Source of the DNA: DSFO01 sp041640715
GTDB taxonomy: Archaea; Thermoproteota; Thermoprotei; Gearchaeales; Gearchaeaceae
Length of the DNA stretch: 64,000 bases
NCBI GenBank assembly: GCA_041640715.1
Contig: JBEPZU010000001.1
Span: forward strand, 124,001-188,000
Direction: 5' to 3'
The notes under the pieces were generated by a model, which had not been told where the DNA came from, did not search any database, and was given only the letters and a program-made list of their open reading frames with translations. Positions within the stretch are counted from its first letter, which is position 1. Each line of letters starts with the position of its first letter. Both the position numbers and the translations under genes were made by a program. Of the stretch, positions 24,178 to 33,199 are shown one piece after another.

Positions 24178-24801
24178 ATGGCTGATTCAAAGGAAGAACA
24201 ATTACTTCTGGCTCCTGCTGAGCTATATATAGAAGCTGCTTTGAATATGGGTACTAAGTTCAAGTCTAAGTATATGAAGAACTTTATCTATAAGACTAGA
24301 CCTGAGGGAATTCACGTAATAGATGTTAGAAGCATAGATGAGCGAATAAGAATTGCTGCAAAATTCATTTCCTATTACGAAGGAGAAAGAATTTTAGTGA
24401 TAGCTTCAAGACCTTATGCAATTAAACCTTCAACGATGTTCGCTAAGCTAATAGGGGCAAACATAATGACTGAGCGCTTTTTGCCAGGCACTTTGACGAA
24501 TCCAAGCTTAGATTTCTATAAAGAAGTTGAATTGCTATTCCTTAATGATCCCTATCAAGATTCCCAAGCTTTAGAAGAAGCAACTATAGTAGGAATACCT
24601 GTAGTAGCACTGTGCGACACAGAGCATTCATGTGCTAACGTAGATCTAGTAATACCTTGCAATAATAAAGGAAGGAGAGCATTAGCTACCATTTACTGGT
24701 TATTGGCTAGACAAGTACTTAGAGAAAAAGGATTATTGAGATCTTCGGATCAATTTAACTATACTATTGATGACTTTGAAACTGAAATAGTTGAAGCTTA
24801 G
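24178..24801 (+). CDS. rps2: Ribosomal protein S2
   Basis: Small-subunit protein at the head-platform junction. The 207 residues match archaeal S2/SA: YIEAALNMGTKFKSKYMKNF, RPEGIHVIDVRSIDERIRIA, FLPGTLTNPSLDFY, and VIPCNNKGRRALATIYWLLA. It follows enolase after 3 bases and closes the rpoD operon. Its 3' end overlaps the converging ATP-cone gene by 4 bases. Confidence 0.97.
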   Translation: MADSKEEQLLLAPAELYIEAALNMGTKFKSKYMKNFIYKTRPEGIHVIDVRSIDERIRIAAKFISYYEGERILVIASRPYAIKPSTMFAKLIGANIMTERFLPGTLTNPSLDFYKEVELLFLNDPYQDSQALEEATIVGIPVVALCDTEHSCANVDLVIPCNNKGRRALATIYWLLARQVLREKGLLRSSDQFNYTIDDFETEIVEA

Positions 24802-25094
24802 CTAACAATTTCTTTTTCGCTAGCCCTTCTTTTAACAGCTCTATCAAAGACGATCCAGTTATTATACCATTCTTCGTTTTCTTTCTTCAATAAACTCAAG
24901 GCTTCTTTCATCAATTCTTTCGTAGTTATCTTATCTACGTTTTTTTCTAGTATTTTACTTAGGACTATCAAGGTAATTTTTCTAGCAACATCTACGCTTG
25001 CACCTGCTTTAAGTAAGCTTACGGTGATTTTTTCAGGGATTAATTCTTCTTCGCTTCCATCTCTTTTTATAACTTTAACCTTTAATTCATACAT
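24798..25094 (-). CDS. Stand-alone ATP-cone domain protein
   Basis: The 98 residues are little more than one ATP-cone: VKVIKRDGSEEELIPEKITVSLLKAGASVDVARKI with the nucleotide-binding VIKRDG start, followed by the helical part KITTKELMKEALSLLKKE. ATP-cones normally sit at the N-terminus of ribonucleotide reductases or in the regulator NrdR, where they sense ATP/dATP. No reductase or zinc finger is attached here. A role as a separate nucleotide-sensing partner is inference. The gene is divergent from MEMO with 29 bases between start codons. Confidence 0.85.
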   Translation of the reverse strand: MYELKVKVIKRDGSEEELIPEKITVSLLKAGASVDVARKITLIVLSKILEKNVDKITTKELMKEALSLLKKENEEWYNNWIVFDRAVKRRASEKEIVS

Positions 25095-25123
25095 ACATAA
25101 TTAACGCCTTAAAGATTTATATA

Positions 25124-25969
25124 ATGATGTTAAGGAAACCTGCTGTAGCTGGGTATTTCTACGAAAAGGATAGGGACTTTCTGATCAGCCAAATAGAAAA
25201 ATGCTTTAAGCATGAATATGGACCAGGTCCTATAACAGAATTCTCCACTTCTAGCGAAATCAAATTCCCTGCTTTCATCGTACCTCATGCGGGCTATATG
25301 TACAGCGGACCAGTAGCGGCTTATGCTTATAAGCTCTTAGCCGAAAGCGAAAAACCTAGTAACGTGATAATATTAGGTCCAAATCACACAGGTTATGGAG
25401 GGTTAGTATCAATTTTCAGCGAAGGTGGATGGGAAACTCCTTTGGGGGTGGTGAGGATAAACAAGGAGTTAGCTAGTAAAATATTGAAAAGATATAAATT
25501 AGCTAGCGCAGAGCCTTATGCTCATTTATATGAACATTCTATTGAAGTTCAACTTCCTTTTCTTCAATACATATTTAAAGATTTTGAGTTCGTCCCAATA
25601 TGCATAATGCTACAAACACTTGAAGTTGCTAGAGATTTGGCGAAAACTTTGTATGAAATTTTAAAAGGAGAAAGCGCAGTGGTTTTAGCCTCTACGGATC
25701 TTAATCACTATGAAAATAATGAAATAACTTATAAGAAAGATTCCCTTGTGATCGATAAGATTTCTAAGTTGGATCCTGAAGGGCTTTTTGAGGTGATAGA
25801 AAAAAATGGAATATCGATGTGTGGTCCTTGTCCTACAGCTACAGTACTTTATTACTGTAAATTAATCGATGCAAAAAAAGTTATGATACTTAAACATGCA
25901 ACTTCAGGAGATATTGAAGGCAATAAATCTAGTGTAGTAGGTTATTTAGCAGCAGCCTTTAAATTTTAA
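25124..25969 (+). CDS. MEMO1-family protein
   Basis: A 281-residue member of the MEMO family, which has the fold of non-heme-iron extradiol dioxygenases. Motifs: RKPAVAGYFYEKD at the start, IVPHAGYMYSGPVAAYAY, VIILGPNHTGYG, YEHSIEVQLPFLQYIF, STDLNHYE and CGPCPTATVLYY near the end. The biochemical role in archaea is unknown; animal MEMO1 binds copper or iron. The position between rps2 and mevalonate kinase is common in archaea. It converges on mevalonate kinase with 5 bases between the stop codons. Confidence 0.93.
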   Translation: MMLRKPAVAGYFYEKDRDFLISQIEKCFKHEYGPGPITEFSTSSEIKFPAFIVPHAGYMYSGPVAAYAYKLLAESEKPSNVIILGPNHTGYGGLVSIFSEGGWETPLGVVRINKELASKILKRYKLASAEPYAHLYEHSIEVQLPFLQYIFKDFEFVPICIMLQTLEVARDLAKTLYEILKGESAVVLASTDLNHYENNEITYKKDSLVIDKISKLDPEGLFEVIEKNGISMCGPCPTATVLYYCKLIDAKKVMILKHATSGDIEGNKSSVVGYLAAAFKF

Positions 25970-25974
25970 ATTTC

Positions 25975-26946
25975 TTAAAAAGCCCTGACGCCTTCTTTTA
26001 CTATTGAAACCTTAAAGACTTTTTTAGCTTTTTTCTCCAAAGCTTTTTTTATCTCATCTGAATGTTCTTTATCCGTTAATGCAAACATCACACCTCCCTT
26101 GCCTGCACCTGTTAGTTTTGCTCCATATGCTCCTTTCTTCCTTGCAATGTTAACCAATAAATCCAATTTGTAAGTTGAAAGTCCTAATGCAGATAATAGC
26201 TCATGATTTATGTTTATTAATCGGCCCGCATTAACTAAGTCCTCTTTACTTAGATAATCAGCGATCTTCTTTGACAATGCTCCTCCTGCCATATAAATAG
26301 GATTGATAATTTCTGGTAATTCTCTTTTTAAATTTAAGACTTCTTCTACGATTTTTCCTGTCTGCATTCTCTTGCCTGTATAAGCGATTATGAATACCGC
26401 TTTTTCGCTTTTATTAACCATTATTGGCTTCTCTCCTTTCCTATATAACATCATTCCTCCGAAGGTGCTGATTGTAACATCCACGCCTGAAGGATTCTTA
26501 TGAACCAATCTTTCAGCTTCGAAGGCTGCTTTCCATACGATGTCTTTATTAACCTCATATCCTAGCTCTTTCATAACAGCTGCAGCTGTGGCTACTGCTA
26601 CGGCTGCTGAAGATCCTAAGCCCGCTGAAGGAGGGATGTTCGATTCTATATTAATATGCAAGCCTGTATTCGTATTCAACATTTCAAAGGTTTTTTTAAC
26701 AGTCCTAAGTATAGGTCTAAGTATTCTCTTTGTTTTCTCTTTCCCGGTGTAATCTATTATTCTTTCGTTCAGTGTGCTCTTTATTACATATTTTCCGCTT
26801 TCAATTCTTATTGCATTTTCATGGCTTTCTTCAACTCTTACTTCGGCGAATAAATTTATGGCGGCTGCTAGAGAATATTCCCCTGCAACTACAAAATGTT
26901 CTCCTGCTATGATTATCTTTGATGGTGCTATTGCTTTTGCCACCAA
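25975..26946 (-). CDS. mvk: Mevalonate kinase
   Basis: Phosphorylates mevalonate in isoprenoid lipid synthesis. The 323-residue GHMP kinase has the motifs PSKIIIAGEHFVVAGEYSLA (motif 1), the ATP loop PPSAGLGSSAAVAVATAAAV near residues 107-126, and the C-terminal KLTGAGKGGVMFALT. It is divergent from isopentenyl phosphate kinase with 28 bases between starts. Together with the adjacent isopentenyl phosphate kinase and prenyl synthase this is an archaeal isoprenoid cluster; no phosphomevalonate-converting enzyme lies in the window. Confidence 0.95.
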   Translation of the reverse strand: MVAKAIAPSKIIIAGEHFVVAGEYSLAAAINLFAEVRVEESHENAIRIESGKYVIKSTLNERIIDYTGKEKTKRILRPILRTVKKTFEMLNTNTGLHINIESNIPPSAGLGSSAAVAVATAAAVMKELGYEVNKDIVWKAAFEAERLVHKNPSGVDVTISTFGGMMLYRKGEKPIMVNKSEKAVFIIAYTGKRMQTGKIVEEVLNLKRELPEIINPIYMAGGALSKKIADYLSKEDLVNAGRLININHELLSALGLSTYKLDLLVNIARKKGAYGAKLTGAGKGGVMFALTDKEHSDEIKKALEKKAKKVFKVSIVKEGVRAF

Positions 26947-26974
26947 TTGATATAGTTTTTTAAAGGTTAAATCG

Positions 26975-27763
26975 TTGAACTTTTATGTGCAAAAAATCGT
27001 CATAAAGCTTGGTGGTTCGGTAATAACATATAAAGATAAACCTCTTACACCAAGAATTAACGATATAAACAGACTCTCAAGAGAAATTTCAGAAATATTA
27101 GGTGAAATTAAGCTATGTTTGGTTCATGGAGGGGGATCTTATGGGCATTATATCGCTAAAAAATACGGAATAAACATAATGATGCCCCGGATAAAACTTG
27201 GTTTATCGATATTAGAGTTAGAAATGCGTAAACTCAATCAAATCATAATCAACTCTATGATTAATCATGGTGTTCCGGTGATACCTTTCTCACCTTCTAG
27301 CATGATAGTAACAAGAGAAGGTAAAATAAAGGAGTTTTTTAAAGAAGCTATAATAAAAGCATTAGAATGGGATTATGTTCCTTTGCTTTATGGTGACTTC
27401 GTCTTCGATGAGTTACTAGGGTGTACAATTTTCTCAGGAGATCAGCTCAGTCTAGAGCTTGCTAAATTGATCAATGCTGATAAAATAATTTTCTGCTTAG
27501 ATACGGCTGGAGTTTACGATAAAGATCCTAAGAAGCATAATGAGGCTAAGCTATTAAAAGAAATAAGACATGAAGAATTGCCTGAAATTTTGAAGCACAT
27601 GAGTAAAGGGGAAGACGCTACAGGGGAAATTTTCAACAAACTGAGTGTGGCTTACGAAGCGGCTAAAAGCGGCATAAAATGCATTTTTATAAATGGTCTC
27701 TCGCATGGAATAATTAAAAGAGTCATATTAGGAGAAAATTTTGTCGGCACTGTTCTTTATTAA
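26975..27763 (+). CDS. Isopentenyl phosphate kinase
   Basis: Makes isopentenyl diphosphate from isopentenyl phosphate in the modified archaeal mevalonate route. The 262-residue amino-acid-kinase fold protein starts with IVIKLGGSVITYKDKP and has CLVHGGGSYGHYIAKKYG, whose His after GGGS[YF]G distinguishes this kinase from acetylglutamate and uridylate kinases. GCTIFSGDQLSLELA and FCLDTAGVYDKDP follow. The start may be TTG 26975 or GTG 26987. The latter gives MQKIVIKLGGS and sits about 25 bases from a TATA-like TTTTTTAAAGG, so I think it slightly more likely. Confidence 0.92.
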   Translation: MNFYVQKIVIKLGGSVITYKDKPLTPRINDINRLSREISEILGEIKLCLVHGGGSYGHYIAKKYGINIMMPRIKLGLSILELEMRKLNQIIINSMINHGVPVIPFSPSSMIVTREGKIKEFFKEAIIKALEWDYVPLLYGDFVFDELLGCTIFSGDQLSLELAKLINADKIIFCLDTAGVYDKDPKKHNEAKLLKEIRHEELPEILKHMSKGEDATGEIFNKLSVAYEAAKSGIKCIFINGLSHGIIKRVILGENFVGTVLY

Positions 27764-27785
27764 CTTAAAGTTATGTTAATGTAGT

Positions 27786-28748
27786 ATGCATGACTTGAAA
27801 GAATACGCAGAGAAAATAACACAAGAGATAATAAAATATTTGAGTCGTCTTAGACCTGAGGTTCTAAGATCTTCTTCATCTTATCTAATAGTTTCTGGTG
27901 GTAAAAAATTGAGGTCTTATCTATTGATAAAGGTAGCTGAATGTTATGGCCTTGAATTTAAAAGATCTATATATGCAGCGATAGCTGTTGAATTGCTTCA
28001 TAATTTCAGTTTGATTCACGACGATATAATGGACAATGACGAATTAAGGCATGGAAAGCCCACTGTCCACGTAGTTTATGGAATACCATTAGCCATATTA
28101 GCAGGAGATACGCTTTTTTCTTTAGCTTTCAATGCTTTGGGAGAATTAATGTTGGATGAACAGACGAGATCCAAGCTATACAGAGAGTTATCGCTAGCAT
28201 CGCTTAAACTTTCCATAGGCCAGGCTCATGACATAGTTCAATCTTCTAAGGAAACATCTAGCTTTAAGCTTTATTATGAGGTGATAAAATACAAGACTGC
28301 TGCGTTATTTGAATGTAGCGCTGCGATGGGTGCTATATTAGGTGGCGCTTATGAGCACGAGGTAGAAAAATTAAGAGAAATCATGCGTTATGCAGGGATG
28401 GCTTTTCAGATAAAAGATGATATACTAGGTGTTTTTGGAGATCCTAAGGTAACTGGTAAGCCTATAGGTAATGATATAAGAGAAGGCAAAAAAACTTTGA
28501 TCTTCATTTATGCTAAGAAGAGACTCGGTGATAAGCTATCTAGATTCGTGGGCAACAAAAACATAAGCGAATCTGAGATGGGGTCTTTCATTGAAGAACT
28601 TAAAAGTATAGGCGCCTATGATTATGCCTTAGAGAGAGCTAGATTATATGAGCGAAAGGCTCTTTCTAGAATAGAAACTTTGAGCAATGATAGGTTAAAA
28701 GATTTCCTGAGATTATACGTAGAATACTTGGTAGAAAGAAAATATTGA
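27786..28748 (+). CDS. idsA: Polyprenyl diphosphate synthase, probably geranylgeranyl (C20)
   Basis: Trans-prenyltransferase joining C5 units to allylic diphosphates for archaeal ether lipids. The 320 residues show FARM at HDDIMDNDELRHG (near residue 78) and the second Asp-rich motif QIKDDILGVFGD. The residue five places before FARM is Phe (HNFSLIHDD), an aromatic side chain that in known archaeal enzymes limits the chain to about C20. A second synthase at 47871 differs at this point. It is next to isopentenyl phosphate kinase and shares its stop codon with the gltX ATG. Confidence 0.93.
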   Translation: MHDLKEYAEKITQEIIKYLSRLRPEVLRSSSSYLIVSGGKKLRSYLLIKVAECYGLEFKRSIYAAIAVELLHNFSLIHDDIMDNDELRHGKPTVHVVYGIPLAILAGDTLFSLAFNALGELMLDEQTRSKLYRELSLASLKLSIGQAHDIVQSSKETSSFKLYYEVIKYKTAALFECSAAMGAILGGAYEHEVEKLREIMRYAGMAFQIKDDILGVFGDPKVTGKPIGNDIREGKKTLIFIYAKKRLGDKLSRFVGNKNISESEMGSFIEELKSIGAYDYALERARLYERKALSRIETLSNDRLKDFLRLYVEYLVERKY

Positions 28749-30511
28749 TGGAAAATATAAGGGAACTTATATTCAAGAAAGCTCTTTCTAACGCTTATAA
28801 GCACCAAGGAAAGGCAAGTAAAGAAGCAGTTATAAGAAAGGTAATATTTGTAAAGCCTGAGCTAAAGTCTAGAATACGCGAGATTTTAGCCATAGTAGAT
28901 GAAGTAATAGAAGAAGTGAATTCTCTTTCTTTAGAAGAACAATATAACTATTTGTTAGTTAAGTATCCAGACGAGCTCAAAGAAGAAAAAATAGAGGAGA
29001 AAAAGGAACTTCCTCCTTTGGAAGAAGCGGAACCAGGTAAGGTGGTAACTAGATTTGCTCCTAATCCAGATGGACCTTTGCACATAGGAAACGTGAGAGC
29101 TATGATATTATCTCATGAATATGCAAGGATGTACAAAGGTAAGTTTATCCTCAGATTTGAAGATACAGATCCTAGGATCAAGAAACCTTTATTACATATT
29201 TATGAAGACGAAAAAAACGACTACGAATACATAATAAAGGATTTGCATTGGCTTGGTTGCTATCCAGATGAAATATACATCCAATCGGATAGACTTAAAA
29301 TTTATTACGATTTTGCTAGGGAATTCATAAAAAGAGGTTTACTCTATTCATGTTTTTGCAATGAGGAGGAAATAAGGAAGAATAGGATGCTAGGATTGGA
29401 ATGTATCCATAGAAATAGAGATCCTGAAGAAAGTCTTAAAGACTTTGAAGAAATGATTGAAGGTAAGCTTAAGAAAGGTGTATTAAGAGTTAAGACAGAC
29501 CTAAAGCATCCAGATCCTAGTGTTAGAGATTGGATAGCCTTTAGAATTATAGATCCTAAGGTATATCCTCATCCTAGGCTTGAAACGATTTCTTCAAGTT
29601 TAGGCCATTTACCTTATCTTTGGCCGACCTATAATTTTGCATCTAGCTTGGATGACCATTTGATGGGTGTTACACATATATTTAGAGCTAAAGAGCACAT
29701 GGGCAACACAGTAAAGCAAGCTTTCATCTATGAAGGAATGGTATGGAAAAAACCTATAGTTATACATTACGGACGGATAAAATTTGAAAATGTTGTTCTT
29801 TCTAAAAGTAAAATAATTGAAGGAATAAAGAAGAATAAGTTCGAGGGGTTTGACGACGTAGATCTTGCAACGATCTCAGCTTTTAGAAGAAGGGGGTTTT
29901 TACCTAAAAGCATAAAAGATTTGATTCTAAGTATGGGGATAAAGCCTACCGAAGCTAGGATAAGCTTTGAAAATCTGCATGCCTTGAACAGGAAATTGAT
30001 AGATCCTATAGTTAATAGGTATTTCTTCGTTTCAAAGCCTGTGAAGGTGAAGCTGAAGATGGAGGAATCCATTAAAGTCAAAAGGCAGCTACATCCTTCA
30101 AGAAAGGAATTCTTTGAATATGAGTTAATCCCAAAAGATGGGTACGTAGAAGTATTCTTAGATGAACCAGATCTTGAAGAAAATTTGGAAGTCAGATTAA
30201 TAGAACTTGGGAACTTCAGGATCTTCAAAGAAGGAGACTCTTATATAGGAATCCAGTTAGAAGACAATTCCTTAGAATACTCTAGAAGAAGGAAGTTAAA
30301 ATTGATACAATGGATATATGAAGGATATAGCATTGATTGCGAAATAAAAGTTCCTTCATACATAATTCCTTCGAAAAAAATCCATGGAAAAGCCGAATTT
30401 GAAATTGCAAAACTAGAGCCAAATACATCCTTGCAATTCATTAGATATTTTTTTGCAAAACTAGATTCTATCTCGGACACCAAAGCAATTCTGTTCTATT
30501 TACATCAATGA
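28748..30511 (+). CDS. gltX: Glutamyl-tRNA synthetase (archaeal type)
   Basis: Charges tRNA-Glu, and possibly tRNA-Gln for later amidation. From ATG 28748 the protein has 587 residues: an N-terminal helical extension of about 95 residues typical of archaeal GluRS, then RFAPNPDGPLHIGNVRAM with the HIGH motif, a catalytic core with EDTDPR, a KMSKS-like loop VVLSKSK, and a beta-barrel anticodon domain. An in-frame TTG one codon upstream is less likely. The start overlaps the prenyl synthase stop (TGATG). Confidence 0.96.
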   Translation: MENIRELIFKKALSNAYKHQGKASKEAVIRKVIFVKPELKSRIREILAIVDEVIEEVNSLSLEEQYNYLLVKYPDELKEEKIEEKKELPPLEEAEPGKVVTRFAPNPDGPLHIGNVRAMILSHEYARMYKGKFILRFEDTDPRIKKPLLHIYEDEKNDYEYIIKDLHWLGCYPDEIYIQSDRLKIYYDFAREFIKRGLLYSCFCNEEEIRKNRMLGLECIHRNRDPEESLKDFEEMIEGKLKKGVLRVKTDLKHPDPSVRDWIAFRIIDPKVYPHPRLETISSSLGHLPYLWPTYNFASSLDDHLMGVTHIFRAKEHMGNTVKQAFIYEGMVWKKPIVIHYGRIKFENVVLSKSKIIEGIKKNKFEGFDDVDLATISAFRRRGFLPKSIKDLILSMGIKPTEARISFENLHALNRKLIDPIVNRYFFVSKPVKVKLKMEESIKVKRQLHPSRKEFFEYELIPKDGYVEVFLDEPDLEENLEVRLIELGNFRIFKEGDSYIGIQLEDNSLEYSRRRKLKLIQWIYEGYSIDCEIKVPSYIIPSKKIHGKAEFEIAKLEPNTSLQFIRYFFAKLDSISDTKAILFYLHQ

Positions 30512-30532
30512 ATAGCTTTAGTAAAAAGTAAT

Positions 30533-30543
30533 GCTTAAATACC
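30533..30543 (+). promoter_or_regulatory. TATA box of the L7Ae-S28e-L24e operon
   Basis: GCTTAAATACC lies about 37 bases upstream of the L7Ae ATG (30575) in a 63-base gap after gltX. The form CTTAAATA is a standard archaeal TATA element. Transcription would begin near 30563 and leave a leader of about a dozen bases. Confidence 0.5.
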
Positions 30544-30574
30544 AAATATAATGAAAGAATATTACTAGTTTAAC

Positions 30575-30988
30575 ATGTCGCCTAAAAAACCGATATATGT
30601 TAGGTTTGAGGTAAGTCCTGATCTATATGAGAAAATATACGAGCTAGTTAGGAGTAGTAGAGAGACCGGCAAAATCAAGAAAGGGGTCAATGAAACAACA
30701 AAATCCATTGAGAGGAATCAAGCGAAATTCGTAATAATAGCTGAGAATGTTGATCCTCCTGAGGTTGTAGCACATCTTCCTTTGCTTTGCGAAGAAAAAG
30801 GGATACCTTATTTATATATAGATGACAAAAAGAAACTAGGCGAAGCTGCTGGAATTAATGTAGCAGCTTCTTCCGTAGCTATCTTGGATGTAGGTAATGC
30901 TAAAAGCTTGTACGATGAACTTGTGGCCAAGTTTTCAGAGTTAAAATCAAAAATAACTCCTCAAGAAGCTAAGGTAGCTAAGAAGTAA
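30575..30988 (+). CDS. rpl7ae: Ribosomal protein L7Ae
   Basis: Kink-turn binding protein of the large subunit that also belongs to box C/D and H/ACA RNPs and RNase P in archaea. The 137 residues show KKGVNETTKSIERNQAKFVI, the RNA-binding core, and ENVDPPEVVAHLPLLCEEKG followed by PYLYIDDKKKLGEAAGI. It begins the L7Ae-S28e-L24e operon; its stop codon overlaps the S28e ATG by one base. Confidence 0.98.
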   Translation: MSPKKPIYVRFEVSPDLYEKIYELVRSSRETGKIKKGVNETTKSIERNQAKFVIIAENVDPPEVVAHLPLLCEEKGIPYLYIDDKKKLGEAAGINVAASSVAILDVGNAKSLYDELVAKFSELKSKITPQEAKVAKK

Positions 30989-31203
30989 TGAGCGAAAAAA
31001 GCGAAGCTGTGCCTGCTGAAGTAATAGAAATATTAGGAAGAACCGGTATTGGAGGAGAGGTAATTCAAGTAAGGGCAAAGATACTTGAAGGGAAAGATAA
31101 AGGTCGTGTTTTGACCAGGAATGTCAAGGGGCCTGTTAGAGTAGGTGATATATTAATGTTAAGGGAAACCGAGAGGGAAGCCAGAAAACTTACATTTAAA
31201 TGA
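30988..31203 (+). CDS. rps28e: Ribosomal protein S28e
   Basis: Small-subunit protein of archaeal and eukaryotic ribosomes near the mRNA exit channel. The 71 residues read VIEILGRTGIGGEVIQVRAK, NVKGPVRVGDILMLRETERE, an OB-fold with the conserved RNVKGPVR stretch and the ERE(A)R C-terminus. Its ATG overlaps the L7Ae stop and its stop touches the L24e ATG. Confidence 0.98.
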   Translation: MSEKSEAVPAEVIEILGRTGIGGEVIQVRAKILEGKDKGRVLTRNVKGPVRVGDILMLRETEREARKLTFK

Positions 31204-31392
31204 ATGGTAACAGAATACATTTGTAGTTTTTGCGGTTTAAAATTCGATAAATCTAAAGGGATTACTTTTGTCAAAAACGATGGAACTATACTTAGGTTTT
31301 GTTCAAGTAAGTGTAGGAAGAACATGTTAAAGCTTAAAAGGAACCCTGTGAAGCTCAAGTGGACAGCTTTTTATCCTAGGTCCTCAAAATAA
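31204..31392 (+). CDS. rpl24e: Ribosomal protein L24e
   Basis: Zinc-binding protein of the large subunit. The 62 residues have the TRASH-like zinc site CSFCG (near residue 8) and CSSKCRKN (near 36), with GITFVKNDGTILRFC between them, and a basic C-terminus. Many Archaea place it behind S28e, and here the two genes directly abut (TGAATG). It is followed after 24 bases by aIF5B. Confidence 0.97.
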   Translation: MVTEYICSFCGLKFDKSKGITFVKNDGTILRFCSSKCRKNMLKLKRNPVKLKWTAFYPRSSK

Positions 31393-31416
31393 GTTATAGA
31401 ATTATTTTTAAGGCTT

Positions 31417-33168
31417 ATGAGGATTAGACAGCCAGTAGTGGTGGTATTGGGTCATGTAGATTCGGGTAAGACTTCTTTGTTAGATAAGATTAGAGGCACC
31501 GCTGTTCAGCTAAAAGAAGCAGGAGGGATAACTCAGCATATAGGTGCATCGTATTTGCCCATTCAAACTATTGAGAAAATAGCATCAGAATTGCTTACGA
31601 AATATAAGATAAAGCTTTCGATACCTGGAATATTGTTCATAGATACTCCTGGCCATGAAATATTCTCAAATTTGAGGAGAAGAGGAGGTTCTGTTGCAGA
31701 CATCGCTATATTAGTTGTGGATATTCTAAAAGGATTTGAAAAACAGACTTATGAAAGCCTAGAAATATTAAAGCAGAGAAAGGTATCTTTCGTAGTAGCT
31801 CTAAATAAGTTGGACAGGCTGGAAGGATGGAGGTCTGAAAATGTGTTCTCTTTTTTGGTTTCTCTTCAGAAACAAGATGAAAGAGTCAAAGAAAAGCTAG
31901 ACAACAGAGTATATGAAATAGTCAACATTTTAGCCAGGAATGGTTTTGAAGCAGAGAGATTCGATAGAGTAAGGGATTTTTCTAAGCAAATAGCTGTGAT
32001 TCCTTTAAGTGCGATATACGGAATAGGTATAGCAGAACTTTTGTTGGTGATAAGCGGTATTTGTCAGAATTACTTGAAGAGTAGCTTGGCTTATACAGAA
32101 GGTCCAGCTCAAGGCGTAGTTATAGAAGTAAAAGAAGAGACGGGTTTGGGTAAGACTTTGGATGCAATAATATTCAATGGTATTCTTAAAAAGAATGATA
32201 TTATAGTCTTGGCGGGTTTAAACGGAATAATAACAACTAGGGTTAAGGCGTTGTTGCTACCTAAGCCTTTGGATGAAATGCGCGCTCCTGAGGATAGATT
32301 TTTAAATATAAATGAAGTAGTAGCAGCTGCAGGAGTTAAAATTGTAGCAAGCGATTTGGATGAAGCTCTAGCAGGGTCTCCTTTGTATGTCGCTTCTGAG
32401 GAGAATTTGGATGAAATAAAGAAACTTGTAATGGAGGAAATTAAAAGCTTGAGGATAAAGTATGATAAGGAAGGCGTTGTAGTTAAGACTGATACATTGG
32501 GAAGTCTCGAAGCGCTTTCCTCATATCTCAGATCTCAAGGTATACCTATAAGGTTAGCAGATATAGGACCTGTTACTAAGAATGATGTCTTTGAAGCTTA
32601 CGTAACTAAGGAATTAGATAAAAAATATGGTGTTATCTTAGCTTTCAACGTCAAAATATTACCTGATGCGGAAGAAGAAATATTGGGCAAGCAGATCAAA
32701 GTATTCCAAGGTAACATCATTTACAAAATAGTTGAGGAATACCTAGATTGGGTTAGGAAATTGAAGGAAGAAGAGAAAAAGGAGCTAATAAGCAAACTAC
32801 CAACGCCTGCTTTAATAAGGATTTTGCCTGGCTATGTGTTTAGAAGAAGCGATCCTGCAATAGTAGGAGTAGAAGTGTTGATGGGCAAGATAAAACCTAA
32901 TCTGCTTTTGATGAACAAAAACAAGAGAATATTAGGATCTGTGCTACAAATCCAAGATAGAGGTAAAATTTTAGAAGAAGCTAGCAAAGGAATGAAGGTA
33001 GCGATATCTATAAAGGGCGATGCCTTCGTAGGTAGGAATTTATTCGAAAACGATCAACTTTTCTCAGTAATTCAAAGAGAAGAAGCTAAAATATGGTTAG
33101 AAAAGCTACGTGAAGAACTGAGCTCTGAGGAGATAGCTTATTTGGAACAAATTCTCCGTGAGGGCTAA
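31417..33168 (+). CDS. infB: Translation initiation factor aIF5B (IF2-like GTPase)
   Basis: GTPase that promotes joining of ribosomal subunits at start of translation. The 583 residues carry G1 VVLGHVDSGKTSLLDKIRG, switch region GGITQHIGASYLP, G3 IDTPGHEIF, G4 LNKLDRLEGW, then domain II, III and the C-terminal IV (LLMNKNKRILGSVLQIQDRG). The long eukaryotic N-terminal extension and any intein are absent. It is flanked by L24e and S6e, genes of the same class. Confidence 0.97.
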   Translation: MRIRQPVVVVLGHVDSGKTSLLDKIRGTAVQLKEAGGITQHIGASYLPIQTIEKIASELLTKYKIKLSIPGILFIDTPGHEIFSNLRRRGGSVADIAILVVDILKGFEKQTYESLEILKQRKVSFVVALNKLDRLEGWRSENVFSFLVSLQKQDERVKEKLDNRVYEIVNILARNGFEAERFDRVRDFSKQIAVIPLSAIYGIGIAELLLVISGICQNYLKSSLAYTEGPAQGVVIEVKEETGLGKTLDAIIFNGILKKNDIIVLAGLNGIITTRVKALLLPKPLDEMRAPEDRFLNINEVVAAAGVKIVASDLDEALAGSPLYVASEENLDEIKKLVMEEIKSLRIKYDKEGVVVKTDTLGSLEALSSYLRSQGIPIRLADIGPVTKNDVFEAYVTKELDKKYGVILAFNVKILPDAEEEILGKQIKVFQGNIIYKIVEEYLDWVRKLKEEEKKELISKLPTPALIRILPGYVFRRSDPAIVGVEVLMGKIKPNLLLMNKNKRILGSVLQIQDRGKILEEASKGMKVAISIKGDAFVGRNLFENDQLFSVIQREEAKIWLEKLREELSSEEIAYLEQILREG

Positions 33169-33170
33169 GT

Positions 33171-33178
33171 TTTTATAA
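33171..33178 (+). promoter_or_regulatory. TATA box of rps6e
   Basis: TTTTATAA (33171-33178) is centred 25 bases upstream of the S6e ATG at 33200 and starts right after the aIF5B stop. The distance predicts transcription beginning at or next to the ATG, a leaderless message. Confidence 0.55.
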
Positions 33179-33199
33179 AGATTTTACTCTATACTTTCT

